From: Pseudomonas capeferrum
GTDB taxonomy: Bacteria; Pseudomonadota; Gammaproteobacteria; Pseudomonadales; Pseudomonadaceae
DNA length: 64,000 nt
Assembly: GCF_013523055.1 (NCBI RefSeq)
Contig: NZ_JAAMQM010000006.1
Location: forward strand, 186,001 to 250,000
Direction of reading: 5' to 3'
Shown: positions 36,619-47,468 of the stretch, piece by piece
Numbering within the stretch: the first letter of the stretch is position 1
How the letters are laid out: every line of letters begins with the position of its first letter
Program-made: the position numbers and the translations under genes
Notes under the pieces: model-generated
The model's database searches: none
Told to the model about the DNA's origin: nothing
Seen by the model: the letters and a program-made list of their open reading frames with translations, nothing else

Positions 36619-36879
36619 TTACACCCAAGTACTGAACCAGGACAGCAACAGCGCGAGCGCCAGGCACGAAAACCCGAGGACGTAGTAGAAGCGTGGTACC
36701 CGCTGGCCAAAGGTGTCGACCACTGCATCATCGACTGCCAGGTGTTGCCGGACCACGGCTTCGCGGCGACGAGCGCTATGCAGGAGCAGACCGCCCGGGC
36801 AGGTGAACAGCAAGGCCAACACATTGATCAATTTGGCCGGATGGGCAGCCAGAAGCCCCCAAAGCACTTGCAAGGACAT
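36619..36879 (-). CDS. Small two-helix membrane protein
   Basis: An 86-residue protein with a hydrophobic stretch at each end (about 13-32, LINVLALLFTCPGGLLL, and 66-84, YYVLGFSCLALALLLSWF) joined by a charged loop. I do not recognise a named family. The ATG at 36879 has GAGG upstream and codon use looks like that of neighbouring genes. The flanks (36443-36618 and 36880-37039) show no gene. Confidence 0.6.
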   Translation of the reverse strand: MSLQVLWGLLAAHPAKLINVLALLFTCPGGLLLHSARRREAVVRQHLAVDDAVVDTFGQRVPRFYYVLGFSCLALALLLSWFSTWV

Positions 36880-37039
36880 CGCACAACCTCGGAATGACAC
36901 GGCAAAGCCCGGCATTCTACCCAAGCCTCGATCCCTCGCCCTCCTTTTGCGACCAGCAGTCGACTAACGACAGGCCAGCTGGGTTTTCAGGTTGATGCTG
37001 CTTGAACCCGGTGTTTCCCAGCGATCCATGAAGAACCAT

Positions 37040-37072
37040 AAAAAAACCCGCGACCTGGATCAGGGCGCGGGC
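37040..37072 (-). terminator. Intrinsic terminator of yajG
   Basis: CCCGCGACCTG pairs with CAGGGCGCGGG (37047-37071) with a three-base loop, followed on the minus strand by a run of seven T (37046-37040). It lies 18 bp past the yajG stop. Confidence 0.88.
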
Positions 37073-37089
37073 TTTCATGCAGGCAAATT

Positions 37090-37683
37090 TCAGCGCTCGG
37101 AAAGGACCTGGCCGATAGTCTGATCCTTGAACAGGCGGGTCAGGGCGTCGCTCAGTACGTCACCGACCAGCTTGGTATTGGTCTCCTGGTTCGGCGCCAT
37201 GCCGAAGCGCTGGTCGAGCGAGGCGCCATAGCGACCACTGTAGCGACGACCGGCATTGGCTACATCGGCACGGAAAGTGGCGCCGATCGTGGCTTCGGTC
37301 ACGTACATCTTGTCCTTGGGCGACTGATATTTCAGCTCCGCAAGGGTGATGGTCAGTTGCGGCGCATTGTAGGCGTTCGCTGTCGGAGTGAAACCGAGCA
37401 GGCGTACCGCGGCCTCGGCCTGCGCCTGCAGCTTGGGCACTACGTCGTTGCCGGAGACCGAGATGGTGCTGGTTTCGGGATACAGGCCACCCCGTGTCCC
37501 CAGTGATGGGGATGGACGACCGTCGACTACCTTCACGACCACCTGCTGCCCCTGACCGACCGGCGCCAGCTGGGCGTTGAGCTTGGGCTGCGGGCTGAGT
37601 TGCTGCGGACTGTGGGCACAACCGACCAGACTCAGACTGGCCACCGCGATCAAACCGAACAACAGACGTTGCAACATGCGCAT
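37090..37683 (-). CDS. YajG-family lipoprotein
   Basis: A 197-residue outer-membrane lipoprotein with signal and lipobox SLVGC (about residue 22). YajG features are the DGRPSPSLGTRGGLYPETSTIS segment and the C-terminal LVGDVLSDALTRLFKD. Function is not established. Start is ATG 37683 or 37677, both served by the same GGAG; the longer frame upstream has no similarity. Confidence 0.85.
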   Translation of the reverse strand: MRMLQRLLFGLIAVASLSLVGCAHSPQQLSPQPKLNAQLAPVGQGQQVVVKVVDGRPSPSLGTRGGLYPETSTISVSGNDVVPKLQAQAEAAVRLLGFTPTANAYNAPQLTITLAELKYQSPKDKMYVTEATIGATFRADVANAGRRYSGRYGASLDQRFGMAPNQETNTKLVGDVLSDALTRLFKDQTIGQVLSER

Positions 37684-37821
37684 TTCTCCGGAGTAAGCCG
37701 CAAAGGGCCACAGTATACCCAGGCCGCTCCCTACCAGCCATCGGGTCAAGCGCGCTGTCACAATGGTTTAACGCGCGGGCGCTTATCCTCATCACAGACA
37801 CGTCAAACGGAACCCTTCGCC

Positions 37822-38055
37822 ATGACTTCGCTCTGGTCGCTGCTATTCAAACGCTCGCGCCACACTGCCTATGCGCGCCTCGACGCCGACGGCAAATGCG
37901 TTGCCTTCAAGGCATGCATCCAGCCGCCGAGCGGCAATGGCTGGGTCCAGGTCAACGAAACCCGGCTCAGTTGGCTGGGCGCCCCACTACCTGCCAGCGC
38001 TCGGGTATGCGCTCGCGCAAGGCGCCGATGGCACCAGCGCAGCCTCCCCGCCTGA
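37822..38055 (+). CDS. Small hypothetical protein
   Basis: A 77-residue basic protein beginning MTSLWSLLFKRSRHTAYARLD, with RLSWLGAPLPASARV near its end. I believe similar short proteins occur at this position in other Pseudomonas, but know no function or domain. It is divergent from yajG. Coding is supported by start context and codon use up to residue 60; the final basic stretch is less convincing. Confidence 0.5.
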   Translation: MTSLWSLLFKRSRHTAYARLDADGKCVAFKACIQPPSGNGWVQVNETRLSWLGAPLPASARVCARARRRWHQRSLPA

Positions 38056-38654
38056 TAAAAGCGACAATAAAAGCACGAATAACGACCTTTTCTGCCCGAG
38101 ACATCGTTATAATCTCCCCCCGATTATAAGGACGTCTCCTGATCGGGCCCTGCTATACGCCGCTGCAACCTATCGGCACCCTCCGCTTCGCCCACAGAGA
38201 GCCTTCCACTCCAGGTCTTGCCTTGGCCGATGCGCCTGTATTTCCGGCCTTCTGCTGCACGCAAGAACCTGTGGATTGCCAACGCGCAATCCCTTTTGAG
38301 GTTCACGTCTCCAAAAGAGCGTGAAAAAACGGGTTTCACAACTTCACAAGAGTGTGGCGAGCAAATGAACAATCTGGCATGTGCAAAAGCGACAGATATG
38401 TACCAAACAGCCCTTAGCAGCTGGCAACAGCGCTCATCCCGGATGCGTGCCTGAGGCTGACGCATGACGGCCATCCTTGACCATAAGTCGAATTGCCGCA
38501 CCGACGGCAAACGGCGTTCAATACGATGAATGCCCAGACAGGTTGGCGATGTCCGTGAACGTGAAACAACTGCGAAGTATCGGACATGGCGATCCCGGAT
38601 ATTCCAGGGGTCCTATGCTGTCAATTAGGTGCTGTAGATTGTGGAGACGCGTTA
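38056..38654. other. 599-bp intergenic region before mqo
   Basis: I see no convincing gene. A perfect inverted repeat TTATAATC-N7-GATTATAA lies at 38107-38129 and includes TATAAT sequences on both strands, so it could be a promoter/operator. The region is long enough to hold a small RNA or an unusually long mqo leader. Confidence 0.4.
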
Positions 38655-40160
38655 ATGGCGCAGAACGAATCAGTTGACGTGGTATTGGTAGGCGCGGGCA
38701 TCATGAGTGCCACCCTGGCCGTACTGCTCAAGGAGCTCGACCCGACGATCAAGCTGGAAGTCGTCGAGGCGATGGACTCGGGTGCCGCGGAAAGCTCCAA
38801 CCCGTGGAACAACGCAGGCACCGGCCACGCCGGCCTGTGCGAGCTGAACTACACGCCTCAGGCCGCCGATGGCAGCATCGACATCAAGAAAGCGGTACTC
38901 ATCAATAGTCAGTTCGAGGTTTCCCGACAGTTCTGGGCCTACCTGAGCCGTCAGGGCAGCTTCGGCTCGCCGCGCGCGTTCATCAACCCGGTCCCGCACC
39001 TGAGCTACGTCGAGGGCGAAAAGGGTATCGATTTTCTCAAGAAGCGCTACGAACTGCTCAAGCAGCACCATGCCTTCGCGGAAATGGAATACACCGAAGA
39101 CAATGCCGTGATGAACCAGTGGATGCCGCTGATGATGCCGGGCCGTCCCGCGGACCAGCGCATCGCGGCCACGCGCGTCATGAAGGGCACCGATGTCAAC
39201 TTCGGCGCGCTGACCAACAAGCTGCTCAAGCATCTGGGCAACACCCCGGATGCCCAGGTCAAGTACAGCAAGAAGGTGACCGGCCTAAGCCGCAATGCCA
39301 ACGGCTGGACCGTCACCATCAAGGACATCAACAGCGGCGGCACTCGCGAAGTCGATGCCCGCTTCGTGTTCCTCGGCGCCGGTGGCGCGGCCCTGCCGCT
39401 GCTGCAGATGTCCGGCATCGAAGAGAGCAAGGGTTTCGGAGGCTTCCCGGTCAGCGGCCAGTGGCTGCGCTGCGACAACCCCGAAATCGTCAGGCAGCAT
39501 CAGGCCAAGGTCTACAGCCAGGCTGCGGTGGGCGCGCCACCCATGTCGGTGCCGCACTTGGACACGCGGGTAGTCGACGGCAAGAAATCCTTGTTGTTCG
39601 GCCCTTACGCGGGCTTCACCACCAAGTTCCTCAAGCATGGCTCGCTGCTCGACTTGCCGCTCTCGGTACGCCTGGGCAACATCGGCCCGATGCTGGCCGT
39701 GGCGCGTGACAACATGGACCTGACCAAGTACCTGGTCAGCGAAGTCATGCAGTCGATGGAACAGCGCCTGGAGTCCCTGCGCCGCTTCTACCCAGAAGCC
39801 AAGGCCGAGGACTGGCGTCTGGAAGTGGCTGGGCAACGGGTACAGATCATCAAGAAGGATCCGAAGAAAGGCGGCGTCCTGCAGTTCGGCACCGAACTGG
39901 TCTCGGCCCGGGACGGCAGCCTCGCGGCCCTGCTGGGTGCATCGCCTGGCGCCTCGGTGACGGTATCGATCATGCTCGATCTGATCGAACGCTGCTTCCC
40001 GGAGCAGACCAAGGGCGCATGGGCCGGCAAGCTCAAGGAAATCTTCCCGGCTCGCGAGAAGATCCTGGCGACCGACGCCGCGCTGTACCGCGAAATCAGC
40101 GAGGCGAACGACGAAGCGCTGGAACTCGTCGAAAGCAGCCCGGCCGAGCACTACGCCTAG
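38655..40160 (+). CDS. mqo: Malate:quinone oxidoreductase
   Basis: A 501-residue FAD enzyme that oxidises malate to oxaloacetate and passes electrons to the quinone pool at the inner membrane. The N-terminal FAD loop is [39 protein letters not shown] and [17 protein letters not shown] are MQO signatures. The start is ATG 38655 (MAQNESVD). Pseudomonads often have two mqo genes and rely on them because they lack NAD-malate dehydrogenase. It ends inside the REP palindrome region that carries its terminator. Confidence 0.95.
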   Translation: MAQNESVDVVLVGAGIMSATLAVLLKELDPTIKLEVVEAMDSGAAESSNPWNNAGTGHAGLCELNYTPQAADGSIDIKKAVLINSQFEVSRQFWAYLSRQGSFGSPRAFINPVPHLSYVEGEKGIDFLKKRYELLKQHHAFAEMEYTEDNAVMNQWMPLMMPGRPADQRIAATRVMKGTDVNFGALTNKLLKHLGNTPDAQVKYSKKVTGLSRNANGWTVTIKDINSGGTREVDARFVFLGAGGAALPLLQMSGIEESKGFGGFPVSGQWLRCDNPEIVRQHQAKVYSQAAVGAPPMSVPHLDTRVVDGKKSLLFGPYAGFTTKFLKHGSLLDLPLSVRLGNIGPMLAVARDNMDLTKYLVSEVMQSMEQRLESLRRFYPEAKAEDWRLEVAGQRVQIIKKDPKKGGVLQFGTELVSARDGSLAALLGASPGASVTVSIMLDLIERCFPEQTKGAWAGKLKEIFPAREKILATDAALYREISEANDEALELVESSPAEHYA

Positions 40161-40171
40161 GCGGCACCGAC

Positions 40172-40381
40172 AAAAACGCCCTTGGGGTAATGCTGGTCAG
40201 TTAAGGCCAATGGGGCTGCTTCGCACCCCTTCGCGGGCAAGCCCGCTCCCACAAGAAGTGCGCAGTTCCTGAATTCAGCGCTCAACTTGTGGGAGCGGGC
40301 TTGCCCGCGAAGGGATGCGAAGCAGCCTTAATTGCAGATTGTGGGGCTTAACTGACTGGCATTGCCCCTCGGGGCGTTTTT
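40172..40381. repeat. 210-bp REP-centred palindrome after mqo (palindrome C)
   Basis: Inverted REP cores lie at about 40215-40255 and 40285-40325 (CTTCGCGGGCAAGCCCGCTC and complement). Mirror symmetry continues outward: CAGTTAAG-type segments appear near 40199 and 40349 and the outermost arms are AAAAACGCCC (40172-40181) and GGGGCGTTTTT (40371-40381). One arm has an insertion of roughly 18 bp. The right outer arm is the mqo terminator, so the left one is a degenerate mirror copy of it. Confidence 0.85.
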
Positions 40382-40384
40382 TTT
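40364..40384 (+). terminator. Intrinsic terminator of mqo
   Basis: GCCCC TC GGGGC (40364-40375) followed by G and eight T (40377-40384). It sits about 200 bp past the mqo stop, beyond the REP pair. Confidence 0.8.
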
Positions 40385-40394
40385 GGCTGACGGA

Positions 40395-40685
40395 TCAGCC
40401 GCGCGCCTTGTTGATGATCTCGATGTAGTCGGGAGCCATGCGCTGGTCGCCGATGACCTCGACGAAGGTCTTGCCATGCTCGTCCTTGCCGTCCAGGTCC
40501 AGACCCGCTTCGACGAAGAACCCGATGAAACGCTCGAAGTCATCGATGCGCAGGCCACGGTAGGCTTTGATCATTTTATGCATCGACGGCGAGGTCACAC
40601 CATCGGCAGGCTCGTAAAGGAGGAACGACTTCACGTAGTCGTCGCTGATCTCGTCACCAATTACCTGTTTCTTGTCTTTACGCAT
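40395..40685 (-). CDS. PA4642-family conserved protein
   Basis: A 96-residue soluble protein, MRKDKKQVIGDEISDDYVKSFL, with MIKAYRGLRIDDFERFIGFF in its centre. It matches by position and pattern the conserved P. aeruginosa PA4642, next to mqoB. Function is unknown. ATG 40685 has GGAG upstream. Confidence 0.82.
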   Translation of the reverse strand: MRKDKKQVIGDEISDDYVKSFLLYEPADGVTSPSMHKMIKAYRGLRIDDFERFIGFFVEAGLDLDGKDEHGKTFVEVIGDQRMAPDYIEIINKARG

Positions 40686-40753
40686 TGCCGACTCCACTAG
40701 GCCATCACGGATGTTACGAAGGCCGGCAGTTTACCCCTCGCCGCCCACGAGCC

Positions 40754-41224
40754 TCAACGCGTACGTACCGTTCCTGTATGGAGGTCAGCCCAGACATGCC
40801 CGTTGGGATAGCTCAGGAACTGTACGTACAAGGTCTCGTTGCGCAGCAAGTCCATGATCACTCGGTAATCGCCAATTGGATAATTGAGGCTCAAGGTCTT
40901 GGATTTTTCATCGTAGACCGGCTTCTTGAGACTCTTGCTTCCATCACCATCGAAACTGACCAGCACCTGGCTTACCGTCGCACCTTTGCTCAAGGGCTTG
41001 CCCTTCAGGCGCATCACCAGCGACGAAGTGATAGGAATGGGTTGCTGGTTGGACGTGCGCTGGGCGCCAACGACTACCGAGTAATCGGTGATCTGCAGCA
41101 ACTGTTGGGACTCGGGCGCTTCCTGGCGCAAGGCGAGGTCATCCGGCGGCAGGAACTGACTGTGCAGCGGCGCCGCGCAAAGCGGCAGGCTGACCGTCAG
41201 CAAGAAAGGAAGAATCGCACGCAT
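40754..41224 (-). CDS. Exported conserved protein
   Basis: A 156-residue protein with a signal peptide (MRAILPFLLTVSLPLCAAPL, cleavage about residue 18-20), so periplasmic. The body contains SLVMRLKGKPLSKGATVSQVLVSFDG and LNYPIGDYRVIMDLL. I know no function; P. aeruginosa has a hypothetical gene at this place. ATG 41224 follows GGAG. Confidence 0.7.
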   Translation of the reverse strand: MRAILPFLLTVSLPLCAAPLHSQFLPPDDLALRQEAPESQQLLQITDYSVVVGAQRTSNQQPIPITSSLVMRLKGKPLSKGATVSQVLVSFDGDGSKSLKKPVYDEKSKTLSLNYPIGDYRVIMDLLRNETLYVQFLSYPNGHVWADLHTGTVRTR

Positions 41225-41362
41225 GGGCAGCTCCATTGGCAATGGAGAGGCACTCTAGCACGGGGCAAGACGGTTCCTGTGCAATCGGCCGAGCTGACCG
41301 GAGACCCAATGCCGGACAGCCAGGAAATATCCTTAACTTTAATGCTAAAACTTTTAAGGCAT

Positions 41363-41475
41363 CTGTGAAGCTGATGGCCTCATCGCGGGACAAGCCCGCT
41401 CGCCAGCCGGTGTAGCTAAGACACATCCCCGGTGGCGAGCGGGCTTGTCCCGCGATGAGGCCATCAGCTTCACAG
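41363..41475. repeat. 113-bp REP-centred palindrome (palindrome D)
   Basis: The arms 41363-41405 and 41433-41475 are perfect 43-bp inverted copies (CTGTGAAGCTGATGGCCTCA outermost, GCGGGACAAGCCCGCTCGCCA innermost) separated by a 27-bp centre. Only about 20 bp of each arm is the REP; the rest, including TGAAGCTGATGGCC, is additional matched sequence. It lies between the exported-protein gene and hpt. Confidence 0.9.
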
Positions 41476-41563
41476 AGATTCAAAAGCTATAAGATAAATC
41501 TCAGCATCATTGCGGCCCACCTGACAGGCAACGACCATGCGCCGCCCGTCGAGTGGCGCCTGA

Positions 41564-42121
41564 TTACAAGCCTTTGACAGCGAAGATCCCATTGGCGTTG
41601 CGCCAGTAACCTTTGTAGTCCATGCCATAACCGAAGATGTAGCGATCCACGCACGGCAGTCCCACGAAATCGGCCTTGAGATCAGGGCTGGCCTTGCGGT
41701 CGTGATCCTTGTCGATCAGCACCGCGGTGTGCACCGAGCGCGCGCCGGCATGCTTGCAGAATTCGATGATGGCGCTGAGGGTATGACCTTCGTCGAGAAT
41801 GTCATCGACGATCAGCACGTCACGGTCGATGAAGGACACTTCCGGCTTGGCTTTCCAGAACAGCTCACCGCCGCTGGTCTGGTTACGGTAGCGGGTTGCG
41901 TGCAGATACGACGCCTCCAGCGGGAACTGCAAGTGGGTGAGCAGCTTGCCGGCAAAGATCAGACCGCCGTTCATCACGCAGAATACGACCGGGTTGGTCT
42001 CGGCCATGCGCTGGCTGATCTGCTCGCCGACCTTGGCGATGGCCGCCTCGACCTGCGCTTCGGTGTACAGGCAGTCGGCCTCTTGCATGACTTGACGGAT
42101 GTGCTCGAGATCGGCGGACAT
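41564..42121 (-). CDS. hpt: Hypoxanthine-guanine phosphoribosyltransferase
   Basis: A 185-residue purine-salvage enzyme. The PRPP loop is VLIVDDILDEGHTLSA (about residues 100-115) and the N-terminal part has CVMNGGLIFAGKLL. It converts hypoxanthine (and guanine) plus PRPP to IMP/GMP. The start at 42121 has GGAGA upstream. It is divergent from upp, so purine and pyrimidine salvage share one intergenic region. Confidence 0.93.
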   Translation of the reverse strand: MSADLEHIRQVMQEADCLYTEAQVEAAIAKVGEQISQRMAETNPVVFCVMNGGLIFAGKLLTHLQFPLEASYLHATRYRNQTSGGELFWKAKPEVSFIDRDVLIVDDILDEGHTLSAIIEFCKHAGARSVHTAVLIDKDHDRKASPDLKADFVGLPCVDRYIFGYGMDYKGYWRNANGIFAVKGL

Positions 42122-42285
42122 GGCGCTCTCCAAGGGGGCTGCGAATGAGAAAAGCGGGCAAAGGTACGCATCCGCCGGTCCCAGATCAAGCGTTTATGGA
42201 CTAACGTCCAGAATGACGCACGACACAGGTGACTGAATAGATTAATCTAGCGCCGTTTTTTTGCCCGCCCTCCGGAGCCCCCTCT

Positions 42286-42924
42286 ATGCCTACCCGTGAG
42301 ATCCGCCATCCGCTGATCCGCCACAAGCTCGGCCTCATGCGCCGCGCCGACATCAGCACCAAGAATTTCCGCGAGCTCTCCCAGGAAGTCGGTGCCCTCC
42401 TCACCTATGAAGCCACCAAGGACCTGCCGCTCGAGACCTACGAGATAGAAGGCTGGTGCGGCAAGGTACCGGTCGAGAAGATCGCCGGCAAGAAGATCAC
42501 CGTCGTACCGATCCTGCGCGCGGGCATCGGCATGCTCGATGGCGTGCTCAGCCTGATTCCAGGTGCCAAGGTCAGCGCCGTTGGCGTTGCGCGCAACGAG
42601 GAAACCCTCGAAGCGCACACCTACCTGGAAAAACTTGCGCCGGAAATCAATCAGCGCCTGGCCCTGATCATCGACCCGATGCTCGCCACCGGCAGCTCCA
42701 TGATCGCCACCATCGACCTGCTGAAGAAAGCCGGTTGCCGGGATATCCGCGCCATGGTCCTGGTCGCTGCGCCGGAAGGCATCGCCGCGGTCGACAAGGC
42801 ACACCCCGACGTACAGATCTATACCGCCTCGATCGACCAGCGCCTCAACGACGACGGCTACATCATCCCCGGCCTGGGCGATGCCGGTGACAAGATCTTC
42901 GGCACCAAGCAGAAGGACGCCTGA
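42286..42924 (+). CDS. upp: Uracil phosphoribosyltransferase
   Basis: A 212-residue enzyme making UMP from uracil and PRPP. Typical features are [15 protein letters not shown] at the N terminus, [13 protein letters not shown], and the PRPP loop [13 protein letters not shown] (about 125-137). It is followed after two bases by uraA, so uracil import and use form one operon. Confidence 0.96.
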   Translation: MPTREIRHPLIRHKLGLMRRADISTKNFRELSQEVGALLTYEATKDLPLETYEIEGWCGKVPVEKIAGKKITVVPILRAGIGMLDGVLSLIPGAKVSAVGVARNEETLEAHTYLEKLAPEINQRLALIIDPMLATGSSMIATIDLLKKAGCRDIRAMVLVAAPEGIAAVDKAHPDVQIYTASIDQRLNDDGYIIPGLGDAGDKIFGTKQKDA

Positions 42925-42926
42925 CC

Positions 42927-44201
42927 ATGCAGGACGGCTTCAACGACCCGCTCTGGCGCCAGGTCGTCTCGGGCGCGCAGATGCTCTTCGTGGCATTCGG
43001 CGCCTTGGTGCTGATGCCGCTGATCACCGGCCTCGATCCTAACGTCGCGCTGTTCACCGCGGGTCTGGGGACCTTGCTGTTCCAGCTGGTAACCGGACGT
43101 CAGGTGCCGGTATTCCTGGCTTCGAGCTTCGCCTTCATCACCCCGATCATTCTCGCCAAGGGTCAGTTCGGCCTTGCCGAGACCATGGGCGGGGTGATGG
43201 CGGCCGGTTTCGTCTACACCTTCATGGGCCTGGCGGTGAAGATCAAGGGTACGGGGTTCATCGATCGCATGCTGCCTCCGGTGGTGATCGGCCCGGTGAT
43301 CATTTCCATCGGCCTGGCCATGGCACCGATCGCCGCCAACATGGCCATGGGCAAGGCTGGCGACGGCAGTGTGCTGATGCCGTATGGCACGGCCATGATG
43401 ATCTCCATGCCGGCGCTGCTGACCACCTTGATCATCGCGGTATTCGGCAAGGGCATGTTCCGTCTGGTCCCGATCATCTCCGGCGTACTGGTGGGCTTCG
43501 CCCTGGCGTTCTCCTTCGGCGTCGTCGACACAGCCAAGATCGCCGCGGCTCCCTGGCTCGAGCTCCCGAACTTCACGGCACCGGCGTTCAACTGGCAGGC
43601 TATCCTGTTCATCGTGCCCGTGGCCCTGGCTCCGGCGATCGAACACATCGGCGGCGTGATCGCGGTCGGTAGCGTGACCGGCCGTGACTACCTGAAAAAA
43701 CCCGGCCTGCACCGTACGCTGCTGGGCGACGGCCTGGCGACCACCGCAGCAGGCCTGTTCGGCGGCCCGCCCAACACCACCTACGCCGAAGTGACCGGCG
43801 CGGTGATGCTGACCAAGAGCTACAACCCGAAGATCATGACCTGGGCGGCGATATTCGCCATCGGTCTGGCCTTCATCGGCAAGTTCGGTGCCTTGCTGCA
43901 AAGCATCCCGGTACCGGTGATGGGTGGCATTCTGTGCCTGCTGTTCGGCTCGATCGCCGCCGTGGGCATGAACACCATGATCCGTCACCAGGTCGACCTG
44001 TCCGAGGCCCGCAACCTGGTGATCGTCTCGGTCACGCTGGTCTTCGGCATCGGTGGCGTCCTGGTTGGCAGTGGCGACGGCCCGGATGACTGGGGCCTCA
44101 AGGGCATCGCCCTGTGCGCCATCGTCGCCATCGTCCTCAATCTGCTGTTGCCAGGCAACGACGGCTGGAAGAACAAGAAGCCGGACGACCTCATGCACTG
44201 A
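42927..44201 (+). CDS. uraA: Uracil:H+ symporter (NCS2 family)
   Basis: A 424-residue, 14-helix permease of the NCS2/UraA family. The conserved VPVFLASSFAFITPI and APAIEHIGGVIAVGSVTGRDY (substrate-binding Glu in PAIEHIG) and the GGPPNTTYAEVTGAV segment are present. It imports uracil for the upstream upp product. Confidence 0.94.
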   Translation: MQDGFNDPLWRQVVSGAQMLFVAFGALVLMPLITGLDPNVALFTAGLGTLLFQLVTGRQVPVFLASSFAFITPIILAKGQFGLAETMGGVMAAGFVYTFMGLAVKIKGTGFIDRMLPPVVIGPVIISIGLAMAPIAANMAMGKAGDGSVLMPYGTAMMISMPALLTTLIIAVFGKGMFRLVPIISGVLVGFALAFSFGVVDTAKIAAAPWLELPNFTAPAFNWQAILFIVPVALAPAIEHIGGVIAVGSVTGRDYLKKPGLHRTLLGDGLATTAAGLFGGPPNTTYAEVTGAVMLTKSYNPKIMTWAAIFAIGLAFIGKFGALLQSIPVPVMGGILCLLFGSIAAVGMNTMIRHQVDLSEARNLVIVSVTLVFGIGGVLVGSGDGPDDWGLKGIALCAIVAIVLNLLLPGNDGWKNKKPDDLMH

Positions 44202-44269
44202 CAGTCGATGTCATGTCCTCGAGCCAGGATGCTGGAGGGCATGACGGACAACTGTCCTGGGCCGCTGGG

Positions 44270-45283
44270 TCAGGCTTTCTCGCACAAGCCGTTCAAGGCC
44301 TGTGCCCATTGCGGGTGATCGTTGAGACAAGGCACCAGCACCAGCTCCTCCCCTCCTGCCTCGATAAACTGCTCGCGACCGCGATCACCGATCTCTTCCA
44401 GGGTCTCGATACAGTCGGCCACGAACGCCGGGCACATGACCAACAGCTTCTTGACGCCGGCCTTGGCCAATTCGTCCAGACGGGTCTCGGTGTAAGGCTC
44501 GATCCACTTCGCACGACCCAGCCTCGACTGGAACGATACCGACCACTTGCCATCCGGCAGCCCCATCTTCTCGGCGAAGAGGCGTGCCGTCGCCAGGCAC
44601 TGCGCGCGGTAGCACACCGCACGTACCTCGGGCCCGGCTTGGGCGCAGCAGTCAGGGCTCTGGAAACAATGAGCACCCGTAGGGTCGAGCTTTTTGAGGT
44701 GACGCTCGGGCAGCCCGTGAAAGCTCATCAGCAAGTGGTCGAAGTCTCGCTGCTGATGCGGCCGCGCGCTTTCGACCAGCGCTTCGATATATTCCGGCTG
44801 ATCGTAGAAGGGCTTGAGCACCCTCATCTCCAGCGCCAGCTTACGCTCGTCGATGACTTGCCTGGCAAGCTCGACCACGGTGGTCACCGTACTGTCGGCA
44901 AACTGGGGATAGAGCGGTGCCAGGGTCACTTTACGCACGCCGTCGGCAGCCAGGCGCGCGAGGACATCCGGCAAGGCGGGCTGGCCGTAGCGCATGGCGA
45001 TCTCGACCGGTCCATGTCGCCACTGCGCAGCCATGGCAGCCTGCAGGCGACGCGTCAGCACCACCAATGGCGAACCCTCGTCCCACCAGATGGAGGCGTA
45101 GGCGTGGGCCGACTGCTCGGGTCGCTTGACCAGGATCAGCGACACCAGCAGCCTGCGTACCGGCCAGGGCAGATCGATGACATAGGGGTCCATCAGGAAC
45201 TGATTGAGGTAGCGGCGCACATCGGGCACCGAAGTCGAAGCCGGTGAGCCCAGGTTGACCAGCAACAGCGCGTGATCGGTCAT
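44270..45283 (-). CDS. hemH: Ferrochelatase
   Basis: A 337-residue enzyme that inserts Fe2+ into protoporphyrin IX, the last step of haem synthesis. [10 protein letters not shown], the active-site His in [11 protein letters not shown], and [16 protein letters not shown] with the following [15 protein letters not shown] are diagnostic. ATG 45283 begins [12 protein letters not shown]; the frame runs upstream into the next gene without similarity. It lies 13 bp downstream of the TIGR01777 gene and is probably co-transcribed with it. Confidence 0.95.
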   Translation of the reverse strand: MTDHALLLVNLGSPASTSVPDVRRYLNQFLMDPYVIDLPWPVRRLLVSLILVKRPEQSAHAYASIWWDEGSPLVVLTRRLQAAMAAQWRHGPVEIAMRYGQPALPDVLARLAADGVRKVTLAPLYPQFADSTVTTVVELARQVIDERKLALEMRVLKPFYDQPEYIEALVESARPHQQRDFDHLLMSFHGLPERHLKKLDPTGAHCFQSPDCCAQAGPEVRAVCYRAQCLATARLFAEKMGLPDGKWSVSFQSRLGRAKWIEPYTETRLDELAKAGVKKLLVMCPAFVADCIETLEEIGDRGREQFIEAGGEELVLVPCLNDHPQWAQALNGLCEKA

Positions 45284-45296
45284 GCAGCGTCCTTTG

Positions 45297-46202
45297 TCAG
45301 AGGCGACTGGACAGGTTGTCCAGGGCCGATTGCAGATCGTTGTAGCGGAAGGTGAAACCGGCGTCGAGCAGGCGCACGGGACGCGCGCGCTGGCCGCCCA
45401 GCAACAGGGTCGAAAGCTCGCCAAGCCCGGCCTTGAGCAGGAAGGCCGGCATTGGCAGGAAGGCTGGACGATGCAAGGCCTTTCCCAACTGCTTGGCGAA
45501 CTCTCGGTTGCGTACCGGTTCGGGAGCACAGGCATTATAAGGACCGCTGGTATCCTTGTGCTTGAGGAGAAAATCTATGAGGGCGATCTGATCTTCCAGA
45601 TGCACCCAGGGCATCCACTGCCGGCCACTGCCCAGAGGGCCGCCCAGACCCAACTTGAAGGGCACTCGCAGGCGTGACAGAAATCCCCCATCACCCGCCA
45701 GTACCAGGCCGGTGCGCACTAGCACCACACGCATGCCCAGGGTCTGCGCGCGGACCGCGGTTTCCTCCCAAGCGATACACAGTTGGCTGGCGAAATCCTC
45801 CTTCACCGGCGGCGACCCCTCATTCAGCTCGCGTTCGCCGCCATCGCCGTACCAACCCACGGCGGAACCCGAGATCAGGACCTCGGGGCGCTGCTCGCGC
45901 TGCTCAAGCCAGGCCAGCAGACGCTCGGTCAACGCGATCCGACTGCCCCAGAGCACCTTGCGCCTGGCTGCGGTCCAGGGCCGATCGGCAATCGGCGCCC
46001 CCGCCAGGTTGACCACGGCGTCCACCGTTTCGTCCGCCCTCAGCTCCTCGAGCCGCGCGATGCCACGCGCTCCACGCGCGCAAAGACGCGATACCTGGTC
46101 GGGTCGGCGGCTCAGGACGGTCAGGGTGTGACCCTGGTGGGTCCAGAGCTGGCAGAGATGCCTGCCTATCAAACCTGTACCACCGGTCAGCAATATATGC
46201 AT
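45297..46202 (-). CDS. TIGR01777-family NAD(P)-binding epimerase-like protein (YfcH/SDR39U1)
   Basis: A 301-residue extended SDR. The N-terminal [17 protein letters not shown] binds the cofactor; [31 protein letters not shown] and [15 protein letters not shown] are family signatures. The substrate is unknown. It is divergent from the renalase gene and shares the 184-bp region that holds the LitR-type box, and it precedes hemH. GAGGA precedes the ATG. Confidence 0.88.
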   Translation of the reverse strand: MHILLTGGTGLIGRHLCQLWTHQGHTLTVLSRRPDQVSRLCARGARGIARLEELRADETVDAVVNLAGAPIADRPWTAARRKVLWGSRIALTERLLAWLEQREQRPEVLISGSAVGWYGDGGERELNEGSPPVKEDFASQLCIAWEETAVRAQTLGMRVVLVRTGLVLAGDGGFLSRLRVPFKLGLGGPLGSGRQWMPWVHLEDQIALIDFLLKHKDTSGPYNACAPEPVRNREFAKQLGKALHRPAFLPMPAFLLKAGLGELSTLLLGGQRARPVRLLDAGFTFRYNDLQSALDNLSSRL

Positions 46203-46308
46203 GGGTGTGTCCTCACGGAGCCCGCTCGTGGTCTATTTTAAAAGCAAGGGATTTTTGACCGTACGCTCTCGATAAACATAGGCCAACCTGTCGTATTGAG
46301 CGGAATAA

Positions 46309-47373
<1,065 letters not shown>

Positions 47374-47425
47374 GTCCGTCCGCTCGATTCTTTTGAATCT
47401 GTTCGTCGCTTTGGTGGAATTGTCT

Positions 47426-47449
47426 TGTACAGTAATTGTCAGCCGTACA
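47426..47449. promoter_or_regulatory. Imperfect LitR/PplR-type box before the DUF523-litR-phrB operon
   Basis: TGTACA (47426-47431), 12 bases, then CGTACA (47444-47449), one mismatch in the second half-site of the T(G/A)TACA-N12-TGTA(C/T)A consensus. It lies 20-43 bp upstream of the first ATG of the operon that encodes the regulator itself, which suggests autoregulation. I could not place a convincing -10. Confidence 0.6.
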
Positions 47450-47468
47450 AGTTATTCTGGAGAAGGCG

